Assembly: GCA_001584585.1 (NCBI GenBank)
Contig: LSYV01000005.1
Coordinates: forward strand, 1,245,616 to 1,306,564
Length of the DNA stretch: 60,949 bases
Source: Gonium pectorale
Taxonomy: Eukaryota; Chlorophyta; Chlorophyceae; Chlamydomonadales; Volvocaceae
Reading direction: 5' to 3'
Position 1 is the first letter of the stretch. Every line of letters starts with the position of its first letter. This document shows positions 1-10,229 of the stretch, piece by piece. A program made the translations under genes and the position numbers. Below the pieces are notes generated by a model, which saw only the letters and a list, made by a program, of their open reading frames with translations, was not told where the DNA came from and did not search any database.

Positions 1-170
1 GTAACCGTCGCCGCCACCGCCGTAACCGCCGCCGCCACCGCCGTAACCGCCGCCGCCACCGCCGTAACCGCCGCCGCCACCGCCGTAACCGCCGCCGCCA
101 CCGCCGTAACCGTCGCCGCCCCCCTCCGGCGGCTCCGCGACCGTAGTAGGAGCACCGGGCGCCATTGGCA
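1..170 (-). CDS. Gly/Tyr-rich protein, partial (runs off left edge)
   Basis: On the minus strand, an open frame enters after a pyrimidine-rich acceptor (cag at 173-171) and stays open to base 1. It reads PMAPGAPTTVAEPPEGG and then repeated GYGGGGGG units, at least five in a row. Such repeats are typical of glycine-rich tails on RNA-binding proteins (RRM or cold-shock types), but no RNA-binding domain is inside the window, so that role is inference. An ATG at 165-163 could also be a true start; the acceptor context makes an internal exon as likely. The opposite frame reads as Val-Thr-Ala repeats and looks like a shadow. Confidence 0.5.
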
Positions 171-761
171 CTGCAGGGTGGGTGGGAGCGACGACGGAGA
201 GGTCAACGACAGCGGCGAAAGACGAAGCGCCGAACGGACAGGGTACTCCACACAGTGAAACACTGCTACCCGTACGCCCCCCTGGCACCGCCCGACCCAA
301 CGTGCACTGGATGCACGCGGCCACAGCGGCAGCGGCAGTTGAGTGGGACACTTTTGAGTAAGCCCGTACCGACAGTTGGTGCTGTGTCCTAATGAGCCGT
401 CTGGGAGGGGGCCGGAGCGGCCCAGGAGTCCCATCGCCGTGCCGCCTACCTGTGGCTCGAGGCCGCGCAGGGCAGCGTGCTCGGGGGCTGGTACGCGCAT
501 TGCGGCGTCGCCCGGGCGCTGGCTGCAACGCCCGGGGTGCTCAGCAGGGCCTGCGTTGACGGCGCGCGGGACATCGGGGGCGGGTAATCCCGCTCCTCTC
601 AGGAGGTGCCTCCTTTCCCCCACGCCCCCTTCCATCTGCGGCGCTGGCGGCGCCAACAACTCGATGCAGACAGGTGGGCGCCTCCGAGGTTCCGACGCCG
701 CACGGCGTAGGCGCAGGCGGCGGCATCCCCGCGCTCACGCCCGTTCCTACGCCTCGGGTCA
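171..761. other. Gene-free stretch: 3' flank of the methyltransferase gene and probable intron
   Basis: No conserved protein block was seen on either strand. The stretch follows the stop codon of the minus-strand methyltransferase and precedes the Gly/Tyr-rich exon, so it should hold the methyltransferase 3' UTR plus intron or intergenic DNA. I found no TGTAA polyadenylation motif on the minus strand here. The long plus-strand open frame starting at 376 is Arg/Pro/Ala-rich and antisense to conserved exons, so it was discarded. Confidence 0.5.
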
Positions 762-3700
762 TCAGGCGCACGGGTGCGCAGCCGCCGCAGCTGCCACGGC
801 CGCCGCCGCGGTGAGGAAGTCGGGGTGGTGGAAGTCGGCGGTCAGCGAAAGGTACTCGGGCGTGAAGAAGCGGATGGGGCGGGGCGGGGGTGACGGCGGG
901 CTCGGGGAGGCGGCGGCGGCAGCAGCTCCTGAGTGGGGCATGCCGTCGGGTGCGGCAGGCACCCCCGCCGCCGACCGCCGCTGCTCTCCTCCACCCTCCC
1001 GCTGCTGCTGCAGCTGCCCCCGCTCCGTGGGTGCTGGCAATGGTGCTGGCGGTGGTGCTGGCGGTGGTGCTGGCAATGGCGGTGGGTGCGATGGCGGTTG
1101 CGATGGCGGCGCTGCGTCCCGGGTCAGGGTCAGGGGGCCGTTGACGACGAGGATCGAGGCCGCGGGCAGCGACTCGCGGGGGACGTCGGCTGGGAGGTCG
1201 GCCGCTGCGGGCGGGAGGGGTGGTGCGGGGGCGGGGAGACGTGACCATGGGACGGCCGACGCTCTGCTCTGCATGATCGTCGCCGGCGCGCAGGCGTGCA
1301 GGAAAGCGAAACCGGCAGGGGGAGGGACAGCGGGTTGGAAGGCATTCTCACTAGAGAAGCCCTGGGGCGCATGCCTCTCCCAGCAGGGGGAGGGGAAGGG
1401 GGCGGGCTACACAGGGGATAACTCGCGTGGCTGCCGCTGCGCTGCTGGGGGGGGGCGGCTCACAGTGCCCCAAACGGATCGGTGGCCGATAGAGCGGCAC
1501 GGCAGCCCAACGACACCCGCCACCCGTCAAATGCCCCCGCCCGCCCGCCCGCCCGGCCGCCTGCACGGGAGGCGTCCCCTGCCATACCGCCTCCGCCTCC
1601 GCCCGTGCCGTGCTCCGCCCGGCCCCCGGACTACCCCGGCGGCCCGGCCAGGGGTGTCGCCCCCCACCCCCACCCCCACCCCCACCCCCACCCCCACCCC
1701 CACCCCCGACCCGCCCACCTCGCTGCAGGCGCATGAGGTGGCGGCGCTCCGCGGGGTCCTCAGCCGCCGTGAACACCCGCACCAGCTCCACCTGGGGGGG
1801 GGGGAGGAGGGGAGGACGAGTGGGAACGGGCTGGACGGGAAAGGCGCAAGGCGGTGTGTGGGGGGGGGTGCGCGAGACTGGATCCAGGGCGGGGCGGGTG
1901 GGGGACGGACCCTTTTCCAGCGGCGCAGGGGAGCCGCTACTGCGGGAGGCAACCTGTGCAGGCGGAGAGCAGCACAGAGCTGCTGACGAGCGCTGAAGAG
2001 GCGCGGCACCCTCTCCCGCTCAGCCCCCGCAAGCGCACCATCCATTGTCAACCAACTACACAGACTATCGCTCGGGGCAGGTGCCCCGGCCCCGACGCCC
2101 CCTTCAAATCTCCCTCGCCATACCGAGTCGTTTCGCGCTTCCAGACGCTGCCGGAATTTGTTGATTTGCGCCTGAACCCCGCCGTACCTGCCCGCTCCCT
2201 GACCTTCCCGCCCGCTCCCGACCCCTGCCCCACCAGCACAAGGCCGCACTCGGCCGCCGCGGCGCAGAAGCGGCTCGCCTCCGGCGGCGGCAGCACCACG
2301 CACACGCTGCCGGCCGCCGCCAGCAGGCGCGCGCAGGCGGCCGCCAGGGCGGCCAGCGGCAGCGACACATCCGCGTGGCGGGCGGCCGCACGGGAGTCGC
2401 GACCCTGCGGAGGGGGGTTATACGGAATGGGAAACGGAAGGGGGGGATGAGAAGGGAGGAAGCGGCACGCGGTCATTCCGTGGTCGGAGCGCATCGGGCT
2501 GCTGTGAACTGTGCAGTCCGAGCAGCGGCATAGACGCTTCCGGATTGGGGAGGGGCCGGGAGGGGTGGCAGCCTAGGGACTCGGTGCAGCCTCGTGGGGC
2601 CGGGGGCCGAGGATGTGAAAACTGTTTGACGGGGGTGGGCTTGTCTTCTACAGGTATGGGTCGTCGGGAGCGACGGACGATCGACAGCCGCTGTGAAGGC
2701 ACCCATCACGACTCAGCACCGCACCCCCCCAACACCCAGGGGACATGCGCATCCCCCCACCCCTCCAGTTCGATGCTCTGGTACCAACGGGTCAACGATT
2801 CTCTGCTCGACGGTCATCAGTCAGCTTTTGCCCACGGACCGAATAAACCCCACCCCTCAACCCATGTGGGCATTTCGCTGTCACTTCCACCCGCCCCCCC
2901 ACCCTGGGTCCCCAGCCCCACCAGCCCCTCCCGCAACCCGTGCTCCACCCCACCCCCTCCTGCCTTCGACGGATCGGGATAGCATGCGCGTCCGGCCCCT
3001 CTACTGAGGACGCCATTCAATCCTCTCACCCCCCCCCTTGCCCGCACCTGCGCGGGCTTGCTGCTGTCCACGAAGTATGGGGGGTTGGAGATGATCAGAT
3101 CGAACGGCCCCACGTCCTCGGCCGAGATGGCAGCTGAGGGCAGCGCCACGCCGTCGCCATCGGTGGTGCCAACCGCGCTGCTCTTCCCAGATGATCGGGG
3201 CCCCGCCTCCGTCGCTGGGTCTGCGACGGCCCCTGCTGCCTGCGCCTGCGCCAGCACGGCAGTTGCCGTCGACCTGCACGGCACCGCCGCGTTCACCGTC
3301 TCCGCTGCTTCCCCCGTCGCTGTCCCCGTCGCCCTCGCCTCAACCTCCGCCGCCTCCGCTGCAGCCCCCGTCGCCGTCCCCGTCGCCCTCGCCGTCGCCT
3401 CGGCCTCCGCCGCCTCCGCTGCCCGCACCAGCTCCTGCAGGCTGGCGTGCAGCACCCGTATACGGTGACCCCAGGGGCTGCGGGCCGCGTTCTCCGCCGC
3501 CTGAGCCGCCGCCGCGGCGTCGACGTCGATGGCCACGATGCGCACGCCGCCGCCGCTGGCAGCAGCAGCAGCACCGCCGCCACCGCCGCCGTTGTCCAGG
3601 GGCCGCAGTTGCTGCGACGGCTGGCTTGGCGGCTGCTGGGTCTTCTGCGCCATCATAATGGCGAGCACGCCGGTGCCGGTGCCAATGTCCAGGATCCGTG

Positions 3701-4414
3701 TGGGAGGGCGCGCGCCTGGGCCTGGAGGGGAGGAGGCGTGCCCGGGGCCGGGGGCTTCGGGGTCGGGGCGCGGCGCGCCTGGGCGGGGTGGCGGCGCCCA
3801 GCTGCCCAGCAGCATTGCGTCCGTGCCGACCTGCGGCGGGAGGAGGGGTGTTTGGGGGCCGCGACACGGGGTGGGTGCGGGACGGAGAGCAGGTTGGGAT
3901 GCGAGCAACTGCTTTTGAGGGCCGTGACGTGCGTGGAAGGGATACTTTATGGGTAGGGGCACGGGTGTGGGGGGCTGTACAGCGAGTGAGGAAACACGGT
4001 ATGGAGAGGTTCGGCGAGGGGGGGGGGACAGTCTCAGGCGCAGGCCACGCAGGTCTCCGTCTCTCACCTTCATTGCGCAGCGGTCTTGGAGTATATCGAA
4101 GTGCTTGAACTTGAAAGGCTGTGATCGGCGACAACCGAGCCGTGGGCCGCGCTGGAATGGTATTTGCACGCAGTAGCATCACCGCCAGGTCCCTTCCTTA
4201 CCTTGCGAGCCGCGACCTTTGGCAATGCATTCCCCGCTTTGGATCGCCCGTCGTCGGCCACAGCCACGCAGCGCGGCCACAGCCGTTTGGAACGCCAGCG
4301 CCACAATTGAGGCTGGCGCTGTGCACACAAGCCTCTTGTCGTCATCGCTGCTGTAACAGTCCCTGTACAAATTAGACTGCAATTGATTTTTGGCGCAAAG
4401 GGAAGAGAATTCAC
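762..4414 (-). CDS. TrmN6/YfiC-like tRNA (adenine-N6) methyltransferase, six exons
   Basis: Exons in reading order: 4414-4202, 4118-4068, 3830-3048, 2404-2204, 1791-1719, 1204-762; all phases match, giving 587 aa. The bacterial family methylates N6 of A37 in tRNA-Val using S-adenosylmethionine. Family blocks appear in order: FKFKHFDILQDRCAMK (72-88), GTDAMLLGSWA (90-100), the SAM-binding ILDIGTGTGVLAIMMAQK from residue 134, catalytic NPPY at 337-340 within FDLIISNPPYFVDSSKP, then RAAARHADVSL, a VELVRVFTAAEDPAERRHL block and a split C-terminus (ILVVNG, later TPEYLSLTADFHHPDF). The first 71 residues are Arg/Ser/Ala-rich and may be an organelle transit peptide. Ala/Glu/Thr-rich filler sits between the SAM motif and NPPY, and about 100 residues interrupt the C-terminal block. 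The start is the first ATG before the first conserved exon. The exact tRNA substrate is inferred from the family. Confidence 0.9.
1333..1373 (+). repeat. Dispersed short repeat, copy 1 (in a methyltransferase intron)
   Basis: A block of about 40 bp beginning GGTTGGAAGGCATTCTCA is matched at 6443-6482, and its first 19 bases recur at 36994-37012. This copy lies in the last intron of the methyltransferase, on the strand opposite to the gene. Confidence 0.6.
1660..1708. repeat. (CCCCCA)n simple repeat
   Basis: About eight hexanucleotide units just downstream of the fifth exon of the methyltransferase, inside the intron. On the gene strand it reads as TGGGGG repeats directly after the splice donor. 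Confidence 0.9.
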
Positions 4415-5459
4415 CGTAGCGTGTGCCTGGGTTCTGCTAAGTTAGTAAGCTGCTGATCCCATGAGGTTCGCAAGTCCTCACTCACTCGTCGGCGCACGCA
4501 GTTGTGGCAAGGGCGCAGGCATGAATGGACGCGGCCGTCCCATGGTTCCGTTTTGGATCCAACCGTATTCCGTCTCGTACCGACACACGCCTGGCCGGTG
4601 CTCCCGCGCGCAGCTGCCCGGTACTCGACCATGGAAAGCAAGAGCGGCGCGTTACACCGCCCAAACAACCACGCCCAGCTCTCAACTCCCTCAGCAGACC
4701 ACTCAGGCAACACGCTGCCCGCTATGTCAACCGGCACTCTTGAGATAGGCGCCCTTGCTTTGCAGTATGCTTTGCATGCGACACCATATGTGTGCCATGT
4801 ATGAGTGTAAGGAGGCTGTGGAGGCACAGGGCACTGAGCAGAGTGTGCGGAACGGCGGGAGCGCAACGGTCCCAGCGAGACAGCACAGTACGCATGTTGC
4901 CACCGTCTGATGCAACCCCCCTAGGCCAATGCACCTTAAAGCAACGTACGACATTCGAGAGAAGGAAGCAACTCGAGCTAGCACTATGCTAATGCAAGCC
5001 AAAGGCACAAGGCCCACACGACGCCGCGCTTTCATTGCGGCGTGGGTGGGGCATGCAATACAAAGCGCATGCGTTGTGGGCAGAGTGGCGTGAGGCAACG
5101 CCTCGCCAACATGTCCTCAGCTGCCCCCCCCCCGCCCCCTCCCTGTACGCGGGCATTTCCTCGTACCAGATACCACGCCACCTGCGCAGCTCCCCAGCCG
5201 CAACACAACATGCTGCGGCCCACGCCGGAGACGCGGGCATGCCTGATCTCCAGGCAGCAACTATCCCAACTCCCCACGCCAGGCTTTCCCCTCCAGGAGA
5301 GCGCCCACCTCCCAGCCATCCGTGCCAGCCGGGAGGGCGGCCCCCGTCCCCAGCCCCCCCCTCGTCATCCGCTGCATGCGACCGATCCCGCAGTACCGGT
5401 ATCCCCCAGCCCCGCGACCCCTTTCGCCTTCTTAGCTACCCCCCAAACCCTTCCCGGCC
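4415..5459. other. Intergenic: methyltransferase 5' flank and reductase 3' UTR
   Basis: No conserved coding block was seen. Both flanking genes read leftward, so the right part should be the 3' UTR of the reductase gene and the left part the methyltransferase promoter. The only landmark is a minus-strand TGTAA at 4656-4652. Confidence 0.6.
4652..4656 (-). terminator. Candidate TGTAA polyadenylation signal
   Basis: The plus strand reads TTACA, so the minus strand reads TGTAA, the usual polyadenylation motif of volvocine algae. It would give the reductase mRNA a 3' UTR of about 800 bases. A five-base motif occurs by chance, so this is weak. Confidence 0.3.
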
Positions 5460-8388
5460 TCAGTGCTTCCCGGCCGCGTGCTGGTCCATGTGGCGCTTCC
5501 AGCCCTTGAGCAGCAGCTCCTCCGAGTAGTAGGTCGCCTTCCACTCGGGAAGCGCCTTGACGGCGTCCAGGTACCTGCAGACGCGCGGAGACGAGACATG
5601 GAGCGCAGGTGGGGGAGGTGGGTCTGAGTTTGGGCCGCGGAAGCGCCGCGGCGCCCCGCCCCACAAGCCGCTGCCGGCCGCTGCCAGCCCCGGTGCGTCG
5701 ACGCGCATCCCGCCACCGCAGCCGTCGCCGCGGGCGCCACGAGCGCGCAAACGCACGACGCAGGCGCTAACAGGCATGCACACAAAGGCTGGAGTGCCCC
5801 GCGCCGCCAGCACCACCATACCGCAGCAAAGCCCGGGCCGCGCCGCACCGCACCGCACGCGGGGCCCGCCGCACCTGGCCACGGCGGGCAGCTCGGCGGG
5901 CAGCTTCCAGCCCTTGTAGTGTCCCAGCGCCGTCACGATGTGGTACAGCTTGGGCGCCACGGCGGCGTCCGTCGCGTTGAGCCGCTGGCCGCCAAACAAC
6001 GGGCCCTGCAGCGGCAGGAGAGGTGACTGCGGATCACGTCGTACGGACGGTACATGGAACAGTGAGGGCGCGGGGGCCCTCGCAAGGGCCGGGCGGGTAT
6101 ACGGCACGTACACATACAGCATCACGGCCTTGGCCAAAGCTTGGATCTGACGACGAGTCAACCGGACGTGGAGATGGACAGGCGCAGCGGACCGAGCCGA
6201 CCCGTGGGTCACCTTGTCCTTGTGGCCCTCCAGGTAGTCGTTCACAGCCTTGAGCTCCGCCGCCAGCAGGGCCTCCTTCTCGGGCCGCTCCTCCTCGGGG
6301 CCCAGCAAGATGGCGCGGAAGGCGGGGAACAGCTTGGCGCCACTGCCGGGACGCGAACGGTGGGGCGAGGGGCGTTGGGCGTCGGTGGGTGTGGGGCCGA
6401 AGGAGCGCGGGCGAAGTGGGGCACGAGGCGGGGGGAGTAGGAGGATGGAAGGCGTTCTCAGTGTAGAAGCCCCATGCGCATGTCATCCCGAGTCGTCCCA
6501 CCGTCTGCTCCCACTTACCCCCGCCCCGGGGCACGGGGGGCGGGGAGTGAGAGCAGACTGTGGCGGGTGGGGTCCGAGGGCGGACAGCTTGGCGGCGAGT
6601 ACCAAGCGCAGCGGAGGCAACGCGCGCCCAGGAAGACCTGAACAGGCCCCCTGACCCTCGCACTGCACACAAGGCCCCTCCGCCTGTCAACACAAGCACA
6701 CCGCCGCTGGCCTCGCATGCGCCCACACACTGGTGGAGTGAGGGGAGACACATACACACACTCGCACACGCCGCTGCCCGGGGGTGTAACATGCCTGGCC
6801 GCGCCTTCAGTACACCGGGATTCCGTTGTAGGCACAGGATTGCCAAACAAACGCGCACATACCCCCCACCCGCCCGCCTGCCTCGCAAGTCCAATGGCGC
6901 CTTCTCTCTCCTTTGAAACGCGTACACATCAACGGATACTCGTGACATCCGATATGCGTCTGCCCGCCTCAACCGGAACGCCATACCGCGCCCCGCCCGC
7001 TGCGGTCTCACATCTCAGGCGGCACGTCCGACTTCATGGAGGGCTCGGGGTACTTATTCTCCAGATGCACCACGATCACATCGCTGTCCGGCATGTACGG
7101 CTGACCCTCCTCCTGTCGTATACCGTACAACAGTGAGGCATGCAGCACACCGATGAACATGAGCCGGCAGCCTCATATGGTGCGGAGAGAGGGAAAGGGA
7201 GCGCTGGCAGTGAGAGTGGGTTCTGGCACGTGGGCAGCCAATTAGCCCACACACCCCACTGCGCGAAGGGCCCCGCAGCTGGCAGTCGCACGTGCTCTGG
7301 GCTCCAGGCCGCGTCCCATGGGTCCGCAACTCCGCATGGGCACTGACGACGCCACGCCACGCGGTTGCCTGTGCAACGACCACGCGTACAGTACGGCATG
7401 GAAAGGCTGCCCCGCTGCGCACCGCGCTGCACCACACCCCGGGGGCACGCTTGCACCGCATTCGTACGGCAGCACGCGCATGTACGGTGCCACGCACCCG
7501 CCGCTGCTGGGGGCTGCCCGGCGCCCATCACCGAGCCGGGTGCAACACACTGCCCGGGACTGGCTCGGGTTGCCACCGCCAGAGTTGGCGCCGCCGGTGC
7601 CCCCGGCACCCCGGAACGCTTGCGCGCACCTCACCTTGATGACGGGCACCTTCCCGCCGCTGACGTCCTGCAGCCTGCATGCAGGAGGAAGCCAGTGCGT
7701 TGGGCCGTAGGGGTTTCGGGCGAAGGCCATGGACGGGAGCCGGTACGATGTGTGGACGCATGCCTATTGCATGCTCGGGAGGTACCGCGTACCGGTACGG
7801 CTGGTGAACAACGTTCTGGAGAGGCCCCGTTTACCTCTCTAAACACGCATTGCGAATCTGCCTCCGTTATTGCCTTCAGTCCCACAACCCCGTACCACGC
7901 AGGCTTGTTGTCGAAATCGATGTATTCCATGGTATAGGGGACCTTCTTGGCCTCAAAGGTCAAGAGAGCGCGATGGCAGAAAGGGCCTGCATGCAGCCAT
8001 ATGGCAAGGCACGGGTTTGTTTGTATTTCCTCCCGGATGAAAAGGAAGTGCATAAGGTGTCAGATGGGGTATCAGGCACGGCTGGCACGGTATCAGGGGT
8101 ATCGAGGGTGTTGCAGGAAACGTCCAGTGGCTCATGCGCAGCCAGCAATTAAGGGTTTCCATGAAGAGACAAGGCTGCGAATGAATGCAGCAGCAGGCGC
8201 AGCAGGTGGCAGCTCCATGTTAACTCACAATCCCCAAGGGTCTTGGTTGCGGGATCGCCTTTCACGTAAACGACGGTGTTCGCCATAGCTTTGGTGGCGG
8301 AATGGCGAGAAGGCCTGGAGCCCATAAAAGGAAGGTTCCGTCGGGCGAGCGGAAGGCGTGCTTGAAGGGAGGTACGCGACAGGATCAT
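5460..8388 (-). CDS. DHAR: Dehydroascorbate reductase (GST-fold), seven exons
   Basis: Exons: 8388-8229, 7986-7896, 7674-7635, 7112-7012, 6342-6213, 6005-5875, 5574-5460; all phases match, 255 aa. The enzyme reduces dehydroascorbate to ascorbate with glutathione in the ascorbate-glutathione cycle. The N-terminal thioredoxin fold has the active-site motif GDCPFCHRALLTFEAKKVPY (Cys54 and Cys57), then KPAW, SGGKVPVIK and PYMPDSDVIVVHLENKYPEP. The C-terminal helical half has IGAKLFPAFRAIL, NATDAAVAPKLYHIVTALGH and a final EWKATYYSEELLLKGW block. Length fits a roughly 215-residue core plus an N-terminal extension. A second ATG at residue 35 (MANTVVYVKGDP) starts the core directly; the 34 Arg/Ser/Leu-rich residues before it resemble a plastid or mitochondrial targeting peptide. 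Land-plant enzymes usually have CPFS, so the CPFC dithiol here is notable. Confidence 0.95.
6443..6482 (+). repeat. Dispersed short repeat, copy 2 (in a reductase intron)
   Basis: Closely similar to 1333-1373: both have GG(T/A)TGGAAGGC(A/G)TTCTCA, then AGAAGCCC and GCGCATG. It lies in the intron between the fourth and fifth reductase exons, again antisense to the host gene. Confidence 0.6.
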
Positions 8389-10229
8389 TGTAATGTATCA
8401 CTCTGAATTGGTCTATTTGCACAGGCCGCGTGCAGGTGCCGGACCTGTGAGCTTTGGGTTACTGCCGGTTGACGCTGTTCTGACGACTTGGGCGAGCGAG
8501 CGTTGAACCGACGCTTAAAGTAACAGCAAGTAATGTAACGTTGAGGGGCTAACACAATAATTCAACTGCCTACTGTTGAGTTCTCCGAAAGGGAGAGGGA
8601 ACCATTGGGAAGCTTAACGTCCTGCTCCTCACATTCCGTAACCATGACTTGTCTTGATCCGCTTGTGCCTAGAAGCTTACCCTGTGACCGGCGCTGGAAC
8701 TAAAAGACCCATGGGCCACGCAAAGTCCCAAGGCCACACGGCCGAGTAACCGCTCCGCAGACGCGTTTTTGGCGTTCACGCTCATGTTCGAAGTCATCTC
8801 GCCTTTCGGCGTGGCCATGTGCATATGTGCGTGCTTATGCTTTTCTGTGTGGGGCTGCTGGCACGACGAGAGAGTTAGAACCCTGCGGAGAGGTCCGGGA
8901 AATCAAGGAAAAGAGAACGTGCCGCTGAGTGCCATGCGTATGCTTAGAACATTTCGTACAGGGTGGGGTGTGACTCAAATTGAAGATTCCAGGTCAGCGT
9001 TTCGCAGAAAAAGGCCCCGGCCTGTCTTGGAAGGTGTTACGGCACTCCCGTTCAGCCACATCACATGAGGCAACGCCAGTGCACGGCGATTAGCCTCCAA
9101 TGGTAAAGCTGACCGGCTGGGTCAAAGGATTTGGCATGTTCGGACCGAATATGCATGGGTCACGGAACTCACAACAACAACAATTATTAGCACCTCCACG
9201 GCATATGAGTGCAGGTAGACACCGGGGCAAACTCCGGCTACCTCCGCAAACACATATGCAGCCAGAAGACTGCAGAAGTGAAGGTTTGACGAGCCACCTA
9301 CGCGCGAAACCCAAGCATAGCGACGTGTAAAGCCAACGCCAGTGCACGTCTTTTACGACCCATACCACGAACACGTGCATGCACAAGGATCTTGTCAACA
9401 AGCATCCGGAGTTCTGGACGCTCCTGTACACATTCCATCCGCCATTCACTGCCGAATCTTGCCATATCGTAGCTGCACCACTTCATATGGCGCTGACCAA
9501 GCAGTCCAAACCTGGCAACTATCCATCACACAGATCAAGCTATGCATTGTGACAGGCAACGGTCCGGCGTTGAGCCTTGTGACCCGAAAACCCAAGAACG
9601 AGCCGGCCAGGGTCAGCGAGCTTGCCCGAGACATCCTCCGTGTAGAAGGTGAGAGTTTATCACTCTGTCTGGTCGCCAGCAGTGCTACCAGCTACGTTTA
9701 AGGCCAATTACCACTGGCAGAACAGACCGAGCTCCTCCCGGAAGACAATCAAGGGGCCCACACGCAACATGGTAAAAACTGAACATGGCCGGTGGCCAGG
9801 TAAAAGAGGTCATGCTCCTGCCACGAGAGCCGGTGTCTCCGCAAGCTACTAGAAGTGCTACTATAGAAACCCAGGGTGCCAGCGAGGACCTCTCGGTCCC
9901 CGTCCCCTAAGGCAACCACAGCCTAGCACAAGCTCCCGCCCTCCTACACGACACTCACCATCTGAACCTTGGAGCCCTACGGTGATCTTCTGGTATGCAG
10001 TATTGCTGATTTAGCGCCCTTCACGGTCGCTCCGTGTGGCAATCCGCGCCTGCGCCCATCGATACCTGCTCGCCACCCCTTCCGCACCTTCCCGCTCGGG
10101 TCGACCTCACTCACCTCCGCGCTCACGACAAGCCCCGACGTCTGCAGCCTGTGCACTCTCCGACCCCCAAAACCCCCATGAGCCCTGACAAAAGCCCGTT
10201 TCTGCCCGCAGCCCGCGCGTCACCAATCC
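8389..10229. other. Intergenic: reductase 5' flank and Barentsz-gene 3' flank
   Basis: No conserved protein was recognised. Base composition drops visibly below the flanking exons. The 15-base CAACGCCAGTGCACG occurs at 9071-9085 and again at 9334-9348, 263 bp apart. Short open frames at 8769-9068 and 9342-9701 show no domain and poor algal codon bias. The left end should hold the reductase promoter and the right end the 3' UTR of the Barentsz gene. Confidence 0.6.

Noticed and set aside
376..1986. 536-residue plus-strand open frame
   Set aside because: It is antisense to two exons of the methyltransferase that carry conserved blocks in phase, and its composition is Arg/Gly/Pro/Ala noise typical of GC-rich shadow frames.
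2817..4169. Reading the methyltransferase as one uninterrupted 450-residue frame
   Set aside because: The frame runs through two introns (4067-3831 and beyond 3047); splicing them joins CAMK to VGTDAMLLG exactly as in the family.
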